Notes under the pieces: generated by a model
What the model was told of the DNA's origin: nothing
Databases searched by the model: none
Seen by the model: only the letters and a program-made list of their open reading frames with translations
Part shown: positions 36,770-48,812 of the stretch, in pieces
Layout of the letters: every line of letters starts with the position of its first letter
How positions within the stretch are numbered: position 1 is the first letter of the stretch
Assembly: GCF_031755915.1 (NCBI RefSeq)
Contig: NC_083390.1
Location: 21,911,501 to 21,975,500 of the forward strand
Direction of reading: 5' to 3'
DNA: 64,000 bases
Source: Ziziphus jujuba
Taxonomy: Eukaryota; Streptophyta; Magnoliopsida; Rosales; Rhamnaceae
Program-made: the position numbers and the translations under genes

Positions 36770-37329
36770 TTTTTTGATATGTATTTGTCCTTTTGTACCT
36801 CACCAGGCATTGAGGATTAACTCTCCAAATTTAATCAATAACAATAAAATTTTATTTACCCATATTTTGTCAGAATTTCTCCTCCCTTCTTCAATGATAT
36901 CATTTCTGAAAACTTATGAAGTAAATGGCCACTTGAATAATTAAAAATAATACAATTTAAATCATTGCTCTGTTCCAAAACAGGGTCTTTATTCTTACAC
37001 ATTTACTGCACCATGCATGTATAAAAATATAAATGTTGTGATTAGTTTCAGGGACAGAAGTTGAATCATCATCGATTTCTTGGCTAATTTAAGGCTTTAA
37101 GCCAGCATCCATGGTGGCTTTCATCTTATCAATGATATCATGTATATACCGGCATGTTTCATATCTTAGTGGGATGGCTGTAGGGTTTATCCTTGTGACA
37201 GTAGGTATGCCTGTAGCAGATTCTCCTGTTAAATAAATTTCACAGTTATTTGTTCAGAATAAACTAATTCGAAGATACAATTTTAAAGAGGGAGGACAAT
37301 GGTATGAAATTTTCAACATCTCTTGGGAA
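36770..37329. other. B-type 3' flank
   Basis: Matches 11290-11830 and 47440-47960 (AAATTTTATTTACCC, then TTCCAAAACAGGGT). No gene. The similarity fades around 37250. Confidence 0.65.
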
Positions 37330-38115
37330 GAATAAGTGATCAGAAGGTGATGATGGAGAATAATTTATCAATGAGGTGGCAAAAATTAGCAGAATTTCCC
37401 ATGTTAACATCGTCACTATGTTAGGTTTCTGTTACAAGCGCAAAAAGAGAGCTCTCATGTAGGAGTTTATGCCTCATGGATCTTTTCGTAAATTTATAGT
37501 CGACAGTAATTGTCAGTTGGTCTGAGAAAGAACCATATCAAATTTCATTTGGCATTGCTCGAGGACTTGAATATTCACATCGTGACTATAAGCACAAGAA
37601 TTCTGCATTTTGAGATAAGCCCCCATAATATTCTCCTTGATGAAGATTTATTACCAAAAATCTCTGATTTTAGTCTTGCTAGAGTATGTACCAAAGAAGA
37701 GAGTATCATATCAATGGCGGATCCAAGAGGGACTATTGGATATATAGCTTGAATATTGTAGAGGTTTTGGAGGGGTTTCGCCCAGGTCTGGTGTGTATAG
37801 CTACGGAACGATGGTTTTGGAAATGTTTGAAGGGAGAAAGAATGTCAATGTTAGTGGTGATATTACATGTAAAATATATTTTCTGCACTGGATCTATAAG
37901 CGCCTTTAATTAGACAAAAAGCCTGGATTGGAGAGAACTATGAACAAAGTCAAAAAAATTGAAGTGAAGATGATAATAGCAAGTTTATGGTGTACACAAA
38001 TGGACCGGCAATGAGTGTAGACATAGAAATGTTGGAAGGGAGTCTTGATTCCTCGCAAATGCCACCCAAAGTCATTCTTCTCAGCTCCTCCAAATTTAAG
38101 TTTGCCATTTAATTC
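37330..38115 (+). pseudogene. A2': A-type kinase remnant, truncated
   Basis: Starts in the N-lobe ([22 protein letters not shown]), then YEFMPHGS with a stop before it, GIARGLEY, a catalytic loop decayed to [29 protein letters not shown] (DFG changed to DFS), GTIGYIA followed by a stop where APE should be, and the C-lobe to the tail. Several frameshifts (near 37440, 37530, 37900, 37990) break it. The metal-binding DFG glycine and the catalytic aspartate are both lost. No ectodomain is attached. Confidence 0.85.
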
Positions 38116-38279
38116 GTCTAAAACATTTTTATAAATGCAAAATTCTATATTTCTTCTGCTAAATCTTGAAACATAAAATATTATAATTTCAAAGATGTCC
38201 AAAAAGTTTTAGTTTTCTTTTCTTCGGATAGAAGATTCTGTGGCTAAAAATGAAAGATCTATAACATGAAAATAAGATG

Positions 38280-38740
38280 CAGGGATTAATATTTTAGAAG
38301 CCGAGAAATCTAGAAGGAATGTTTATAGCATACGATATTATAGGGGAAAATATATGTGCAGCCTTACAGTGTAGGAGAGTATGTTTCTGAACTATTATGC
38401 TCTAATATCAAGTACCACGTTTTAAATTTTGATACTTGTGAGCCGTCTAAATATGTAGATATACAGATGTTATTAATTCACGTTTAGATTAGTTCAATAT
38501 TTCCCAGCTGGTAACTCAATTTTCTTCTTTATTAGTCCATAAAGGCTATACGCGTGAAACGTGACAAAGAATCTATAATAGCCTCAGATTACCGGTTTCT
38601 ATTAATATTTCTTTGAAATGAAGCTGCCTTGTTCCTACAAAGTCGTATTTTGTCAAAACCGCAATTATTCCCAGCTACTCTGTGCACCCTCTTTCTTCTC
38701 TCAAACTCTTCCAATGCATTAAATGCTTTGGTCCATGTGC
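38280..38740 (+). pseudogene. Remnant of a B-gene promoter and start
   Basis: This matches the sequence upstream of B0, B3 and B4: GAAATCTAGAAGGAATG, then TTTATTAGTCCATAAAGGC, ACGTGACAAAG and the leader around CTCTTCCAATGCAT. It breaks off near the start codon region, and no ectodomain follows. It marks where another B gene stood between A2 and A3. Confidence 0.65.
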
Positions 38741-39510
38741 CTTCTGCCTTAAATTTATGTAATGAGTTATCTTCGTTTTGTCTTTGTTTTTATTTTCGTT
38801 TTTAATTTTTTGTCCAAATAAAATTTTGATTTGGACACATTTTATTAATATAAACAATCAATTTTAAAACTAGCTAATTAATTTTGCAAAATTCTAACAG
38901 GAAAAAAAAAATAATAATAAAAACTAGGGATGGCCGACCAAATTGACGATAGGCAAACTTCAGGAGGGACGACTTTGCTTGGAATCAAAAAGGTTTATAG
39001 GGCAAATTAAAAAGTTTAGCGAATGCTCCAGGGCCTTGTGTAATATTCTCATATATTTTTCTCAAAAAAACATATTTATTTATTTTTTGGTAAAATAAAA
39101 AGGAAATCTTATGGTAGATGTCATCCTCTGGTTACCATCGAAAATAGTAGTTTAGCAGAAAAAAAATATTCAACTTTCATACCTACGGTTCGAAAGTTAA
39201 AATTCGAGTTTTGACAAACCATTGGCTCGGATGGTCTCATGCGGCAATGCCACCCTATCAGGAGACCTTGTGCTGGTTGACTTCTTTCTACCGGTGCTAC
39301 CACTTTTAATAATGATGTTTATTAGTGTCAAGCTGTCATTGTTTACTTTGTGTTTGCGTTGGATGACTTTTTTCTTTTTTCTTTTTTTTGAGTGCAACTA
39401 GTCAAAGCTGCAAGAGTGGAAGACTCCCGATGCCAAATTCTAAACGGCGGGACTCTCAACACCATGATGTCTGTATTCCTCTTGCAACCACAATTTCCAA
39501 TATCTCAAAA
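38741..39510. promoter_or_regulatory. A3 upstream region
   Basis: The last 120 bp match the A4 promoter (GAGTGCAACTAGTCAAA, then CACCATGATGTC). AGTCAA at 39400-39405 is a reversed W-box core about 107 bp before the start codon, conserved in A4. The rest (38741-39360) is AT-rich and unassigned. Confidence 0.45.
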
Positions 39511-41137
39511 ATGAATCAAAACATGTTCATCCTCACTTTCCTCCTCTTCTTACCAAACCAGCACTTCGCAGGAGCTGTAGATGAATATTACCTAGATTGT
39601 AGATTGCCCGCCAGAACTTGCCCTGATAACCAAATTATAAGGTTTCCGTTTTATCTTCGAGACCAACAAAAATCCTACTGTGGGTACCCTGGTTTCGAGG
39701 TCTCTTGCGATGAAGATGGCCACTCAATTCTCAATCTCTTCGTTAACGACCCTTACATCGTCCGCCACATCTCCTACGAGAAACGTTCTCTTATCGTCTC
39801 CAACGCCGCAATTTCACACAATTCAACACCCAATTGCATTCCTCCTCTGCAAAATATATCCTTTCCCAGTGAAAGATTCGAGCTTCCAAAACAAAACCAA
39901 GTCTTTTTTCTCAGCGATTGCAGCCCACCTAGAGTTCCAGAGTACGAGATCGGTTGCTCTTCGGAAAACGCTACCAATTGGATATTGGGTGTGCCTGAGA
40001 ATGAGAAAGAACAATTGGGCAACTTGTCTAAGAAGTGTGGAGATGGGAAAGTTGTGGTGATGCCGGTGAAAGATTACGATAGCAGTGATGATGAGAGCGT
40101 TGGAATGAGACAAGTTTTGAGCAGAGGATTCGAGCTCACATGGAAAGCCGAAGAGTGTAGCCGTTGCCAGAGTAGTGGAGGGGTATGTGGATTCAATACT
40201 TCCTCTTACCTTTTTCAATGCTACTGCGAAGATAGGCCTCATCGTGTCCGTTGCCAAGGTCAGTCTTTCCCGCTTCATCTAAAACGTTTAAAATTCAACA
40301 ATATTTAGCATTTTTCTTATGACAGAATGCGTCCCATTTTAAGTGTCTGTGCGCATCAAAGAACGATAAGGAAAATAATAATAAATAAATAAATATTCTT
40401 AACATAAGATGGGCTCGAATTTTGGGCTCAACTTAGCTCTTTTTTTAATTTATTTATTATCGTTTTTTTATTCCTAATATACTCCGAATTCCCACCTATC
40501 ACTGTTAACTTTTAACATATCATGATCCTCGTCTTTGTTTAAAGAGAGTTACTTTTATCTGTTATAACATTTTTTATTTTATTTTTTTATCTTCCATTTA
40601 TTTACTTATATAATTTATACCTGTAGTATTTAATAATATTTTCGTCAAGTGATTAATCAATACAACTTAGGTGGCATATATCGTTTTCTATTTTTCTTTT
40701 TGTTTCTGAGACACTGAATTTTTTTTAAACAAAAGAAAAAAAAAAAAAAAAAAAAAGAACAAAGAAAAAGAGAATTCAATTATGTAATTGATCAACTAAT
40801 ATCAGGAACTCATGAAGGTGTTTGATTACTCAAAAATTAGAAGTATACTCAATTTGATATGAGTACATAATATATAATTTAACAATCTCTAATGCAACTA
40901 CGATAACAAAAATTAAATAAATTACAATGACTAACTATGCTCTAATTGCCTTCAATATATATATACATATTAATTTGGGCCTCTGCCTCTTGTTCTCTGT
41001 TATTAGTGTTGCGTTTAAAAAAAATCCGTTCTTGCATCTGTGCTGGTTTTATATATATGCCTTCTGAAATTGTTCTAATGAAATATCTATCTTGCAGCCG
41101 CAGGAAACGGAAACAAGATTTTCAAAGCAACAATAGG

Positions 41138-41176
<39 letters not shown>

Positions 41177-42430
41177 AAATACTTACTGAATTCTTCTTAT
41201 CTGTAACAGGGCCTGGATAACAATATATCTCTTCAGTTTCTATAAAATCAATTCAATTACTACAACCAAGTAGTCTGCTTGCTTAAAATTCTCTTGGTCT
41301 TTTTGCCTCATAAGTTTGTGTTTCCTTTTCATTCATTGCAGCCACAACAGTTGGAGCAGTCGGGGTTCTAACTGTGATAGTGATATGCTGCATAAGGAAA
41401 TTCAAATATAATAAACCTATATGTTTCTGGAAGAAGCAGAATCAAACGGATCAAAATATCGAGGCCTTTCTAAGCAACTATGGACCTGTACAAGTCAGAA
41501 GATATAGTTATTCGGATGTTAAGAAAATGACCAACTCCTTCAAAGAAAAATTAGGCCAAGGGGGCTACGGTGGTGTATACAAAGGAAAATTACATGATGA
41601 CGATCTTGTTGCAGTAAAGGTGTTGAATGATTCGAAAGGCAATGGAGAAGAATTTATCAACGAGGTGGCTAGCATTAGCAGAACTTCCCATGTCAACATT
41701 GTTTCTCTGTTTTGAGGGTCCAAAAAGAGCTCTCATCTATCAGTTCATGCCTCATGGATCTCTTGAGAAATTTATATTCAACAATAATCATTCTTTGGGA
41801 TGGGATACACTCTTTCAAATTTCGCTTGGCATTGCTCGAGGCCTTGAATATTTACATCGTGGTTGTAATACCCGAATTCTGCATTTTGACATAAAGCCAC
41901 ATAATATTCTTCTTGATGAGGACTTTTCACCAAAAATCTCTGATTTTGGTCTTGCTAGAGTATGTACCAGAAAGGAGAGTATCATATCAATGTTAGATGC
42001 AAGAGGGACTATTGGATACATCGCTCCAGAAATATTTTGTAGAGAATTTGGAGGGGTTTCACACAAGTCTGACGTGTATAGCTATGGAATGCTGGTTTTG
42101 GAAATGGTTGGAGGGAGAAAGAATGTGAATGTTGGTGTTGATGATACTAGTGAAATATCTTTTCCACACTGGATTTACAAGCGTATTGAATTAGATGAAG
42201 AACTTGGATTGAAGAGAATTATGAACGAAGTCGAAAAAACCGAAGTGAAGAAGATGATAATAGTAGGTTTATGGTGTGCGCAAATTGATCCTTCAAATAG
42301 ACCAACAATGAGTAGAGTCATAGAAATGTTGGAAGGAAGTCTTGATTCCTTGGAAATGCCACCCAAGCCATTCTTGTCTTCTCCTTCAAATTCAAATTTT
42401 CCACCTGATTCTTCCAGTATGATTGTATGA
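39511..42430 (+). pseudogene. A3: LRK10L receptor kinase with an 11-bp deletion in the kinase
   Basis: Exons 39511-40258, 41104-41136 and 41342-42430 align one-to-one with A4. The signal peptide (MNQNMFILTF...FAGAVD), ectodomain and membrane helix are intact. ATG 39511 is preferred because it matches A4 and A2. At about 41709 the exon lacks 11 bp present in A2 and A4 ([10 protein letters not shown] becomes VSLF then stop, 41713-41715). The frame-shifted remainder still encodes a clean C-lobe with [11 protein letters not shown] and IAPE up to 42430, so the lesion is young. As read, the product is about 384 residues: ectodomain, membrane helix, glycine loop and Lys353 but no catalytic loop. It may be a pseudogene or a truncated receptor. 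Confidence 0.85.
41137..41177. repeat. (TA)n(TG)n microsatellite at the exon 2 donor of A3
   Basis: The intron begins GTATATATA and runs through about 11 TA units into about 8 TG units. It is the positional equivalent of 31702-31759 in A2. Confidence 0.93.
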
Positions 42431-44399
42431 ATGCAAACTTTTTAGCATGTCTCTGCTACATGATATGAACCTTTTCATGTTTCCTGACTACATGAGAACA
42501 ATCTGATCTTACAAAGTAATAATGTCAATTACCGTAGAAGCTAAATTTTGCAATATAGTTAGAAAAATATTAACAAGAAGGCTCTGATGTTTGACATCTT
42601 TTAACTTTCAGCATAAATTGAATAATTGGAATAAAGCATGCAAGGGGGACAAATTAAATCCCATACTGTGAAACACAGACAGTGTTGTACAACAGAAGCC
42701 AATCCCGTGTATTTCATTCTTTTACAGCTTGATGAGAACCTAAGGATGGGCATATGATCTTAGTAATGGACTAGCATACATATGAAAACTAACACGTTTG
42801 TCAATTTTGTCTCCACTACGCCTTTTGTGCATCCAATTCGGAGATAAAAAATAATAATAATAATAAGAAATAAATCTTGATAATTAAAATATACAAATAC
42901 TGTTATGGATGTTTTATTTTTTTTTCTCATAGAAAATATGAAGCTGTTGCAAAGTGTTGAAAGTTCTGCCATGAATCTTCATTAACAAATGGTAATTAGT
43001 TGCGAAGCCATGTTTTAATCAGCCCGACCTTTCTAGACGTATAGTAGCGTAACCTTTTTTTCCCATAAACGTGGGCATGGTCATAATATAAAATTGAATT
43101 CTTGGTCTGATAGCATGACGTCTGGTTAAAACTCAAAAACATATTTAATGGTTTCTTATATTGTATTTGATGGATCGCTGTTTTGGAAGCTTTAAGAACA
43201 GGGGTTTAAAGCAGAACAAGCTTAAGACTCTGTTCTTGAGGAAGATATCCTGTGATTCTGCTAACAAACTATCGATCAAAGAAGCTATTGGCCGTTGGAA
43301 TTGTGGAAGAACTATTTGAAGGAGGCTCAGCATTAATGCTTGTTGAAAGGTTTGTGCCTATTGCTTATATGAAGTTTGATTCAGGGATTGCTGTCTAGTC
43401 ATAATTAAGTTAATATGTTATCATATGTTATTAGCTTAGACACTCTTGTCCTGGATACGTCATACATTCCATTGCGATGGAATTAAAGTTAATATGTTAT
43501 TTATATGTGACAATTCTATTTGTTACTGCAAAACTAAGAAATGAATCCTAATAATTGCAATTCACGTATAGCATCATGATCCATGGATGTGATAATTCAT
43601 CTCATAACTTTCATTCCAGGTAATCTAGTCTGCCGTGTTCTGTATATTTACATGGAGGGTAGAAAAGGCGTTTTCAAAAATTGTGCGGGTGTATTTAAAA
43701 ATAGGGAGGGAACTTCTGTATAGACCCAAAAGAATTTAAGCGGTGCACTTGTGAATCTGGGCCCCATAGGAATATTGAGGTAATATTGATTTAGTATGAT
43801 AATTACTCTATACACTCTATAGGAATTTTTTTTCCTATTTATTTTTATTTTTATTGTTATTATTATTATTGTTATCATTATTATTATTCGTTAGATTATA
43901 AGAAACTGTGGATAAAAAAATAAAAGATAATATATGAAACTGATTAAGAAGCAGGGATTAACTTTCGAGAAGCTGAGGGAATCTAGAAGTAATGAGTACG
44001 TACCATACAATATTACAATAAACTTTCTAGAAGCTGAAAAATCTAGAAGTAATGAGTACGTACCATACAATAATACAATGTAATAAATTATGTTTATGAA
44101 CCAATAATTCTCTAATATTATGCATCATGTTTTAATATAAAACTATACATATACATTACTAGTTCAGGTAATTCAATTTTCTTGTTTATTAGTCTAAATG
44201 TGTACGTGTCAAACGTGACAAAATAAATATTTGTCTTGGGGTACCAGTTTCCATAACTATTATTTCCTGGAAATATCTGCCACATGAAGCCGCTTTGTTA
44301 CAATAAAGTCTCATTTCTTTAAAATCTCTATTCTTCATAAATACTTTGTACACGCTTTCTCTATTCTGAAACCCTTTCAATGTATCCAATCCTTCGTTC
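42431..44399. other. Duplicated A3-B3 spacer
   Basis: Matches 397-2330 and 52949-54615. It holds one copy of the conserved block (43191-43399), (ATT)n runs near 43845-43890, and the duplicated TTCTAGAA module (about 43970-44085; intact palindrome at 44025-44032). No gene. Confidence 0.75.
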
Positions 44400-44688
44400 A
44401 TGTGCGTTCTGCTTGTTGGCTTTTGTTTTTACTCATCTCAACTTATCCACTATTGCCTTAAATTTTCCAAGAGTCACAGATGGATAAAAATTCGAAGCAT
44501 GAGCAGGGATTCAATCGTGGAAACATAAATGGTCTGAGATATCCTTTTTGGGGAGGTGATCGTATCTCAAACTGTGGTCTTCCAGAGTTCAATCTCACCA
44601 GCTGCCAAGATGATTACCCTATGTTGCATATTATGAATATAAAATTCGCCATTTTGGAGATCAAGCAGGATGAGCAAATTACAAGGTG
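44400..44688 (+). pseudogene. B3: B-type ectodomain start, cut by copia
   Basis: The start region matches B4 (ATGTGCGTTCTGCTTGTTGG), followed by GNINGLRYPFWGGDRISNCG and CQDDYPMLH up to EIKQDEQI, where B4 continues GTVICKD but here retroelement sequence begins. A 2-bp loss before QGF puts the signal peptide and ectodomain in different frames and removes the first conserved Cys. The rest of the gene up to the catalytic loop is missing. Confidence 0.85.
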
Positions 44689-46837
44689 ATAATCAACAGA
44701 GATGTGATATTTACATAAGATAAAAAAAAGAAAAAAAAATGATGGCATTTCAAAAGGGACACCAGAGACTACTATAGTTCAAGTCAAAGAAAGACAAGAA
44801 AAAAAAAGTTCTGGATTCTTCTGAAGCAGCACTAGAGCACGAAGAACAAGAGCAGGCTGAGTTTGTAACTCTACAAGTTCGACGATCAAATAGAGAGAGA
44901 AAAGAACTAGCTTGGCATTTAGAATACAATATGGAGGGTGCATACTATCTACTAATAGAAGATGGAGAGCCATCAACTTTCTAAGAGGCTACAATACAAA
45001 AGCTTCTATGTGGATAGCAGCAATGCAAGAACAAATTGAAACTCTCCATAAAAATAAGACATGGGATCTTGTTCCACTACCACAAGGAAGGAAGGCTATC
45101 GGCAATAAATGAGCTTATAAGATCAAACGAGATAGCAATGACCAAGTGGAGCGGTATCGTGCTAGATTGATGGTGAATCGATGTACTCAGAAAAAAGGTA
45201 TTGATTTTAATGAGATATTCTCTGCTGTTGTTTGACTTACAATAACTCACGTAGTCCTGGCAATGTGTGCTACATTTGACATGTATTTTGAGCAGTTGGA
45301 TGTGAAAACTGCATTTCTTCATGGAAAACTTAAAGAAGAGATTTACATACTCTAACCAGGAGGTTTTGAATAAAAAGGAAAGGAGAACTTGGATTGCAAG
45401 TTGAACAAATCTCTATACGGTCTCAAATAGGCACCTAGATGTTGGTATAAGAAATTTGATTCCTTCATCACAAGCCTTGGATACAACAGAATTAATTCAA
45501 ATCCTTATGCTTACTACAAGAGATTTGATGATGGTGATTTTATTATTTTGCTATTGTATGTTGACGATATAGTGGTAGCAGGCCCCACAAATATCACATT
45601 AAAGACTTGAAGGCACAGTTGGCTAGGAAGTTTGAAATGAAGGACTTGGGACTGGCAAACAAGATTCTAAGGATGCAAATTCATCAAGATAAAAATAATA
45701 GGAAGATTCGGCTTTCTCAGAAGAACTACTTGAAGAAAATTTTGCAACACTTTAATATTAAAAATTGTAAGCCAATTCTTACCCCTCTTCCTATTAATTT
45801 CAAGCTATCCTCAAGTATGAGCCCTAGTAATGAAAAAGAGATGATAGAAATGTCTCGAGAACTATATGCATCAGCAATAATAGCTTAATGGTCACTATGA
45901 TATACACAAGATCAGACATTGCACAAGTAGTAGGAGCGGTTAATTGATACATGGCGAATCCTAGAAGAGAACATTGGAGTGCTGTGAAGAGGATCCTAAG
46001 ATATGTGAAGGGTATCTTAAATACTGCATTATATTATGGAGGATCATACTTTACTATTAGAGGCTATGTTGATTCAGATTATACAAGTGATCTCGACAAA
46101 AGCAAGTCCACCATGAGATACATGTTTACTCTTGCTAGAGAAGTTGTAAGTTGGGTTTCGAAACTACAGTCTGTCGTGACTACTTTTACAACAAAAACAG
46201 AATATATTGCAACTTTGCAAGCTAGTAAAGAGGCAATCTGGTTACAAATGGTACTGAAGGAGCTTGGAAACAAACAAAAGAAGATAATTTTGTTTTATGA
46301 TAGTCAAAGCACTTTGCATTTTTCAAAGAATCTAGCATATCACTCAAAGGAGGAAGAAGGAAATGTGGATCTACAGAAAATCCATACTAGCGACAACCTA
46401 GCAGATGTTCTGACAAAGCTAATTAATATTGACAAGTTTATGTGGTGTAGAGTCTCCATTGGCCTAGCAGAAACATGAGTAGCATGGGAATGAAATGGCA
46501 AGTAGAAAGAATAGAAGGATTATAGTAAAAGTAACTTTAAATGGGAGATATGTGGCGGTTAAAACTACTTTTGTCCTTATCACTTAAACCATTTTATTTG
46601 ACTTAAGAGGTGAAATGGTAGCAAGCATCAAGTTGCCCTTACGGTTTGCTAAAGACAAAGAGTTCAATTTCAATTCAATAACTCCACCACCTCTTTTAAC
46701 TACCATACACACCTACAATTGCTAATTATTTTGTATGTATTTTATTTGAGTATTTTTACACATGAATTTCTCATTTCTGATTTTTATAATTTCTACTTCA
46801 GCTGTAGTTGTGTGCCCCACACTATAATTTCCTAACA
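44689..46837 (+). mobile_element. Copia remnant, 5'-truncated, replacing the middle of B3
   Basis: It begins inside the end of integrase (VIINRDVIF-like), then RT with DVKTAFLHGKL and YVDD at 45557-45568, then RNase H (YVDSDYTSDLDKSKS, KTEYIA) to about 46478. A purine tract (GGGAGATA) leads into a 3' LTR at 46551-46837 (TGTGGCGG...CTAACA). Stops and frameshifts occur throughout RT. There is no 5' LTR, gag or protease. The left border falls in the B3 ectodomain and the right border in the kinase catalytic-loop region, so a deletion removed both the element's 5' half and the receptor's middle. Confidence 0.88.
46551..46837 (+). repeat. Copia 3' LTR of the B3 remnant
   Basis: Starts TGTGGCGGTTAAAAC directly after a purine-rich tract and ends CCTAACA. 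The next bases, CAACACATGAATTCTGC, are B-kinase sequence. Not related to the 4721-5303 LTR. Confidence 0.8.
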
Positions 46838-47440
46838 CAACACATGAATTCTGCACTTTGATATTAAGCCTTATAACATTCTTCTTGACAAGGACTTCTC
46901 ACCAACTGCTTCAAAATGATAGGCCTTCCTAAGAATGTGAGGACCCCTTCCCATTAGAAGATATAGCTATTTAGATGTTGAGAAAATGACCAAATGCTTC
47001 GCTAACAAAATAGGTCGAGGATGCTATGGTTGTATATACAAAGAAAAGTTGCGTAACTTTCAAGTTGCGGCTGTGAAGGTATTGAACAATTCAAAAGGTA
47101 ATGGAGAAGAATTTATCAACAAGCTTGCAACTATTAGTAAGACTTCCCATGTAAACATTGTTTCCCTGTAGGGGTTTTGTTTTGAAGGTTAGGGAAGAGC
47201 TCCAATTTATGAATTCATGTCCAATGGATCTATAGAAAATTTCAAGAATTACAAGAAGACAATGCAAAAGTGAGGAAAATGGTAACAATGAAGTTATGGT
47301 GCATACAGGCAGACTCTTCAAATCGGCCAACAATGAGTAAAGCCATAGAAATGTTGGAAGGAACTCTTAATTATTTACAAGTTCCACCCAAGCCATTCCT
47401 GTCTTCTCCTTCAAGATCGCCAACAGATGACTACATCTAA
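46838..47440 (+). pseudogene. B3': catalytic-loop scrap joined to a second, gutted kinase
   Basis: The sequence starts at the HFDIKP region, runs to DFSP, and at about 46900 jumps to the beginning of another B-type kinase exon: juxtamembrane, [40 protein letters not shown], then a stop in VSL. Near 47250 it jumps again to the C-terminal tail. The layout equals B0 plus B0' at the left of the window without the copia insertion, which identifies the pre-insertion site. Confidence 0.85.
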
Positions 47441-48777
47441 TGGCGCTAGTACATCACTAAGATTAGATTGGATTTGTACATAATTTTCAATGCATATTTG
47501 TCCTTTTGTATCTCATATTTGTTTAATAAATCCAGGCTTTGGGGATTAGCTCGCCAAATCTAATCAATAATGACAAAATTTTATTTACCCCTATTTTGTC
47601 AGTATTTCTCCTCCCTTCGCCAATGACAACATTTCTGAAAACTACCGAAGGAAATGGCCACTGGAATAATTAAAAATAATACAGTTAAATCCAGGCACTG
47701 TTCCAAAACAGGGTTTTATTCTTACACATCTACTGCACTATATAATGCAGGTATAGAAGTGTGAATATATTGTGATTACTGATTACTATCAGTGATAGAA
47801 GATGAATCATCATAAATTTCTTGGTTAATTTGAGGCTGTGAGGCAGCATTAGCTATAGCTTTCACCTTATCAATGATCTCATGTTTACACTGGCCATGTT
47901 CCACATCTTAGTGAAATGTCTGTAGGGTCTATCCGTGTTGCTCAAAAGTATGCGTATAGCAGATTTTCCTGCCAAGCAAATTTCATTTTCGACGAACTTG
48001 GACAACATATGAATTTACAAGTTAGAAACCAGGGAATGCTCCTTGAAATCAAGTCTCCATATGTCCACTAGTGAAGGAGCAAGTATTAAACCGGTCAAGG
48101 GAAAAGGTATTTTGCATTTGGACAGCCTACAAGTCAATACTCGTCGCAAATGTGTTATTGCTGCAAAGCATTGAAAGTTCCGCCATAGATCTTCATTCAC
48201 AGTGGTAAAAGCATAGTGATGAGATAAAATTTAACTTTTGGTCTGATGGCCTGAGTCTGTAAAAAAAACTTAGTTGTTTCTTATTGTGATGGATCACTGT
48301 TTAGGAAGCTTTAAGAACAGGGGCAAAAGCAGAGCAAGCTTAGGACTTTGTTCTTGAGGAAGATATCCTATGATTCTGCTAACAATCAATAGAAGAAACC
48401 ATAGGGTGTCGGAATTGTGGAATACTTTTCGAAGAAGGCTTAGCAATGCTTGCTTAAAGCATGAAAGGTTTGTTTAGTTGAAGTTTGATTCTTGCATTGC
48501 TGTGCAGTGAAGATCCATGCATTTCATGTTATATATATATATATATATTGTCGTTCTGCTATACCTTTTCTTATCTCATCAAATCCAAATACATGTTCCT
48601 GTATGAGCCAGAAATTTGTTCGATACCAAATGTTTTCAGTTGATTAGCACGTTGCTGTTGTGTGCCAATATAAGTTTATGGGTGAATGGATGCACAATAA
48701 ACAGGACAGTTTTAATATAAAAGGGAACAAAATTTTGGGATAAAAAGGATCCAAAAAGACAATAAATGTTAGATTAA

Positions 48778-48812
<35 letters not shown>

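Noticed and set aside
39388..39510. Longer N-terminus for A3 starting 41 codons upstream
   Set aside because: That reading starts at TTG, places hydrophilic residues before the signal peptide and is not conserved as protein in A4; ATG 39511 matches A2 and A4.
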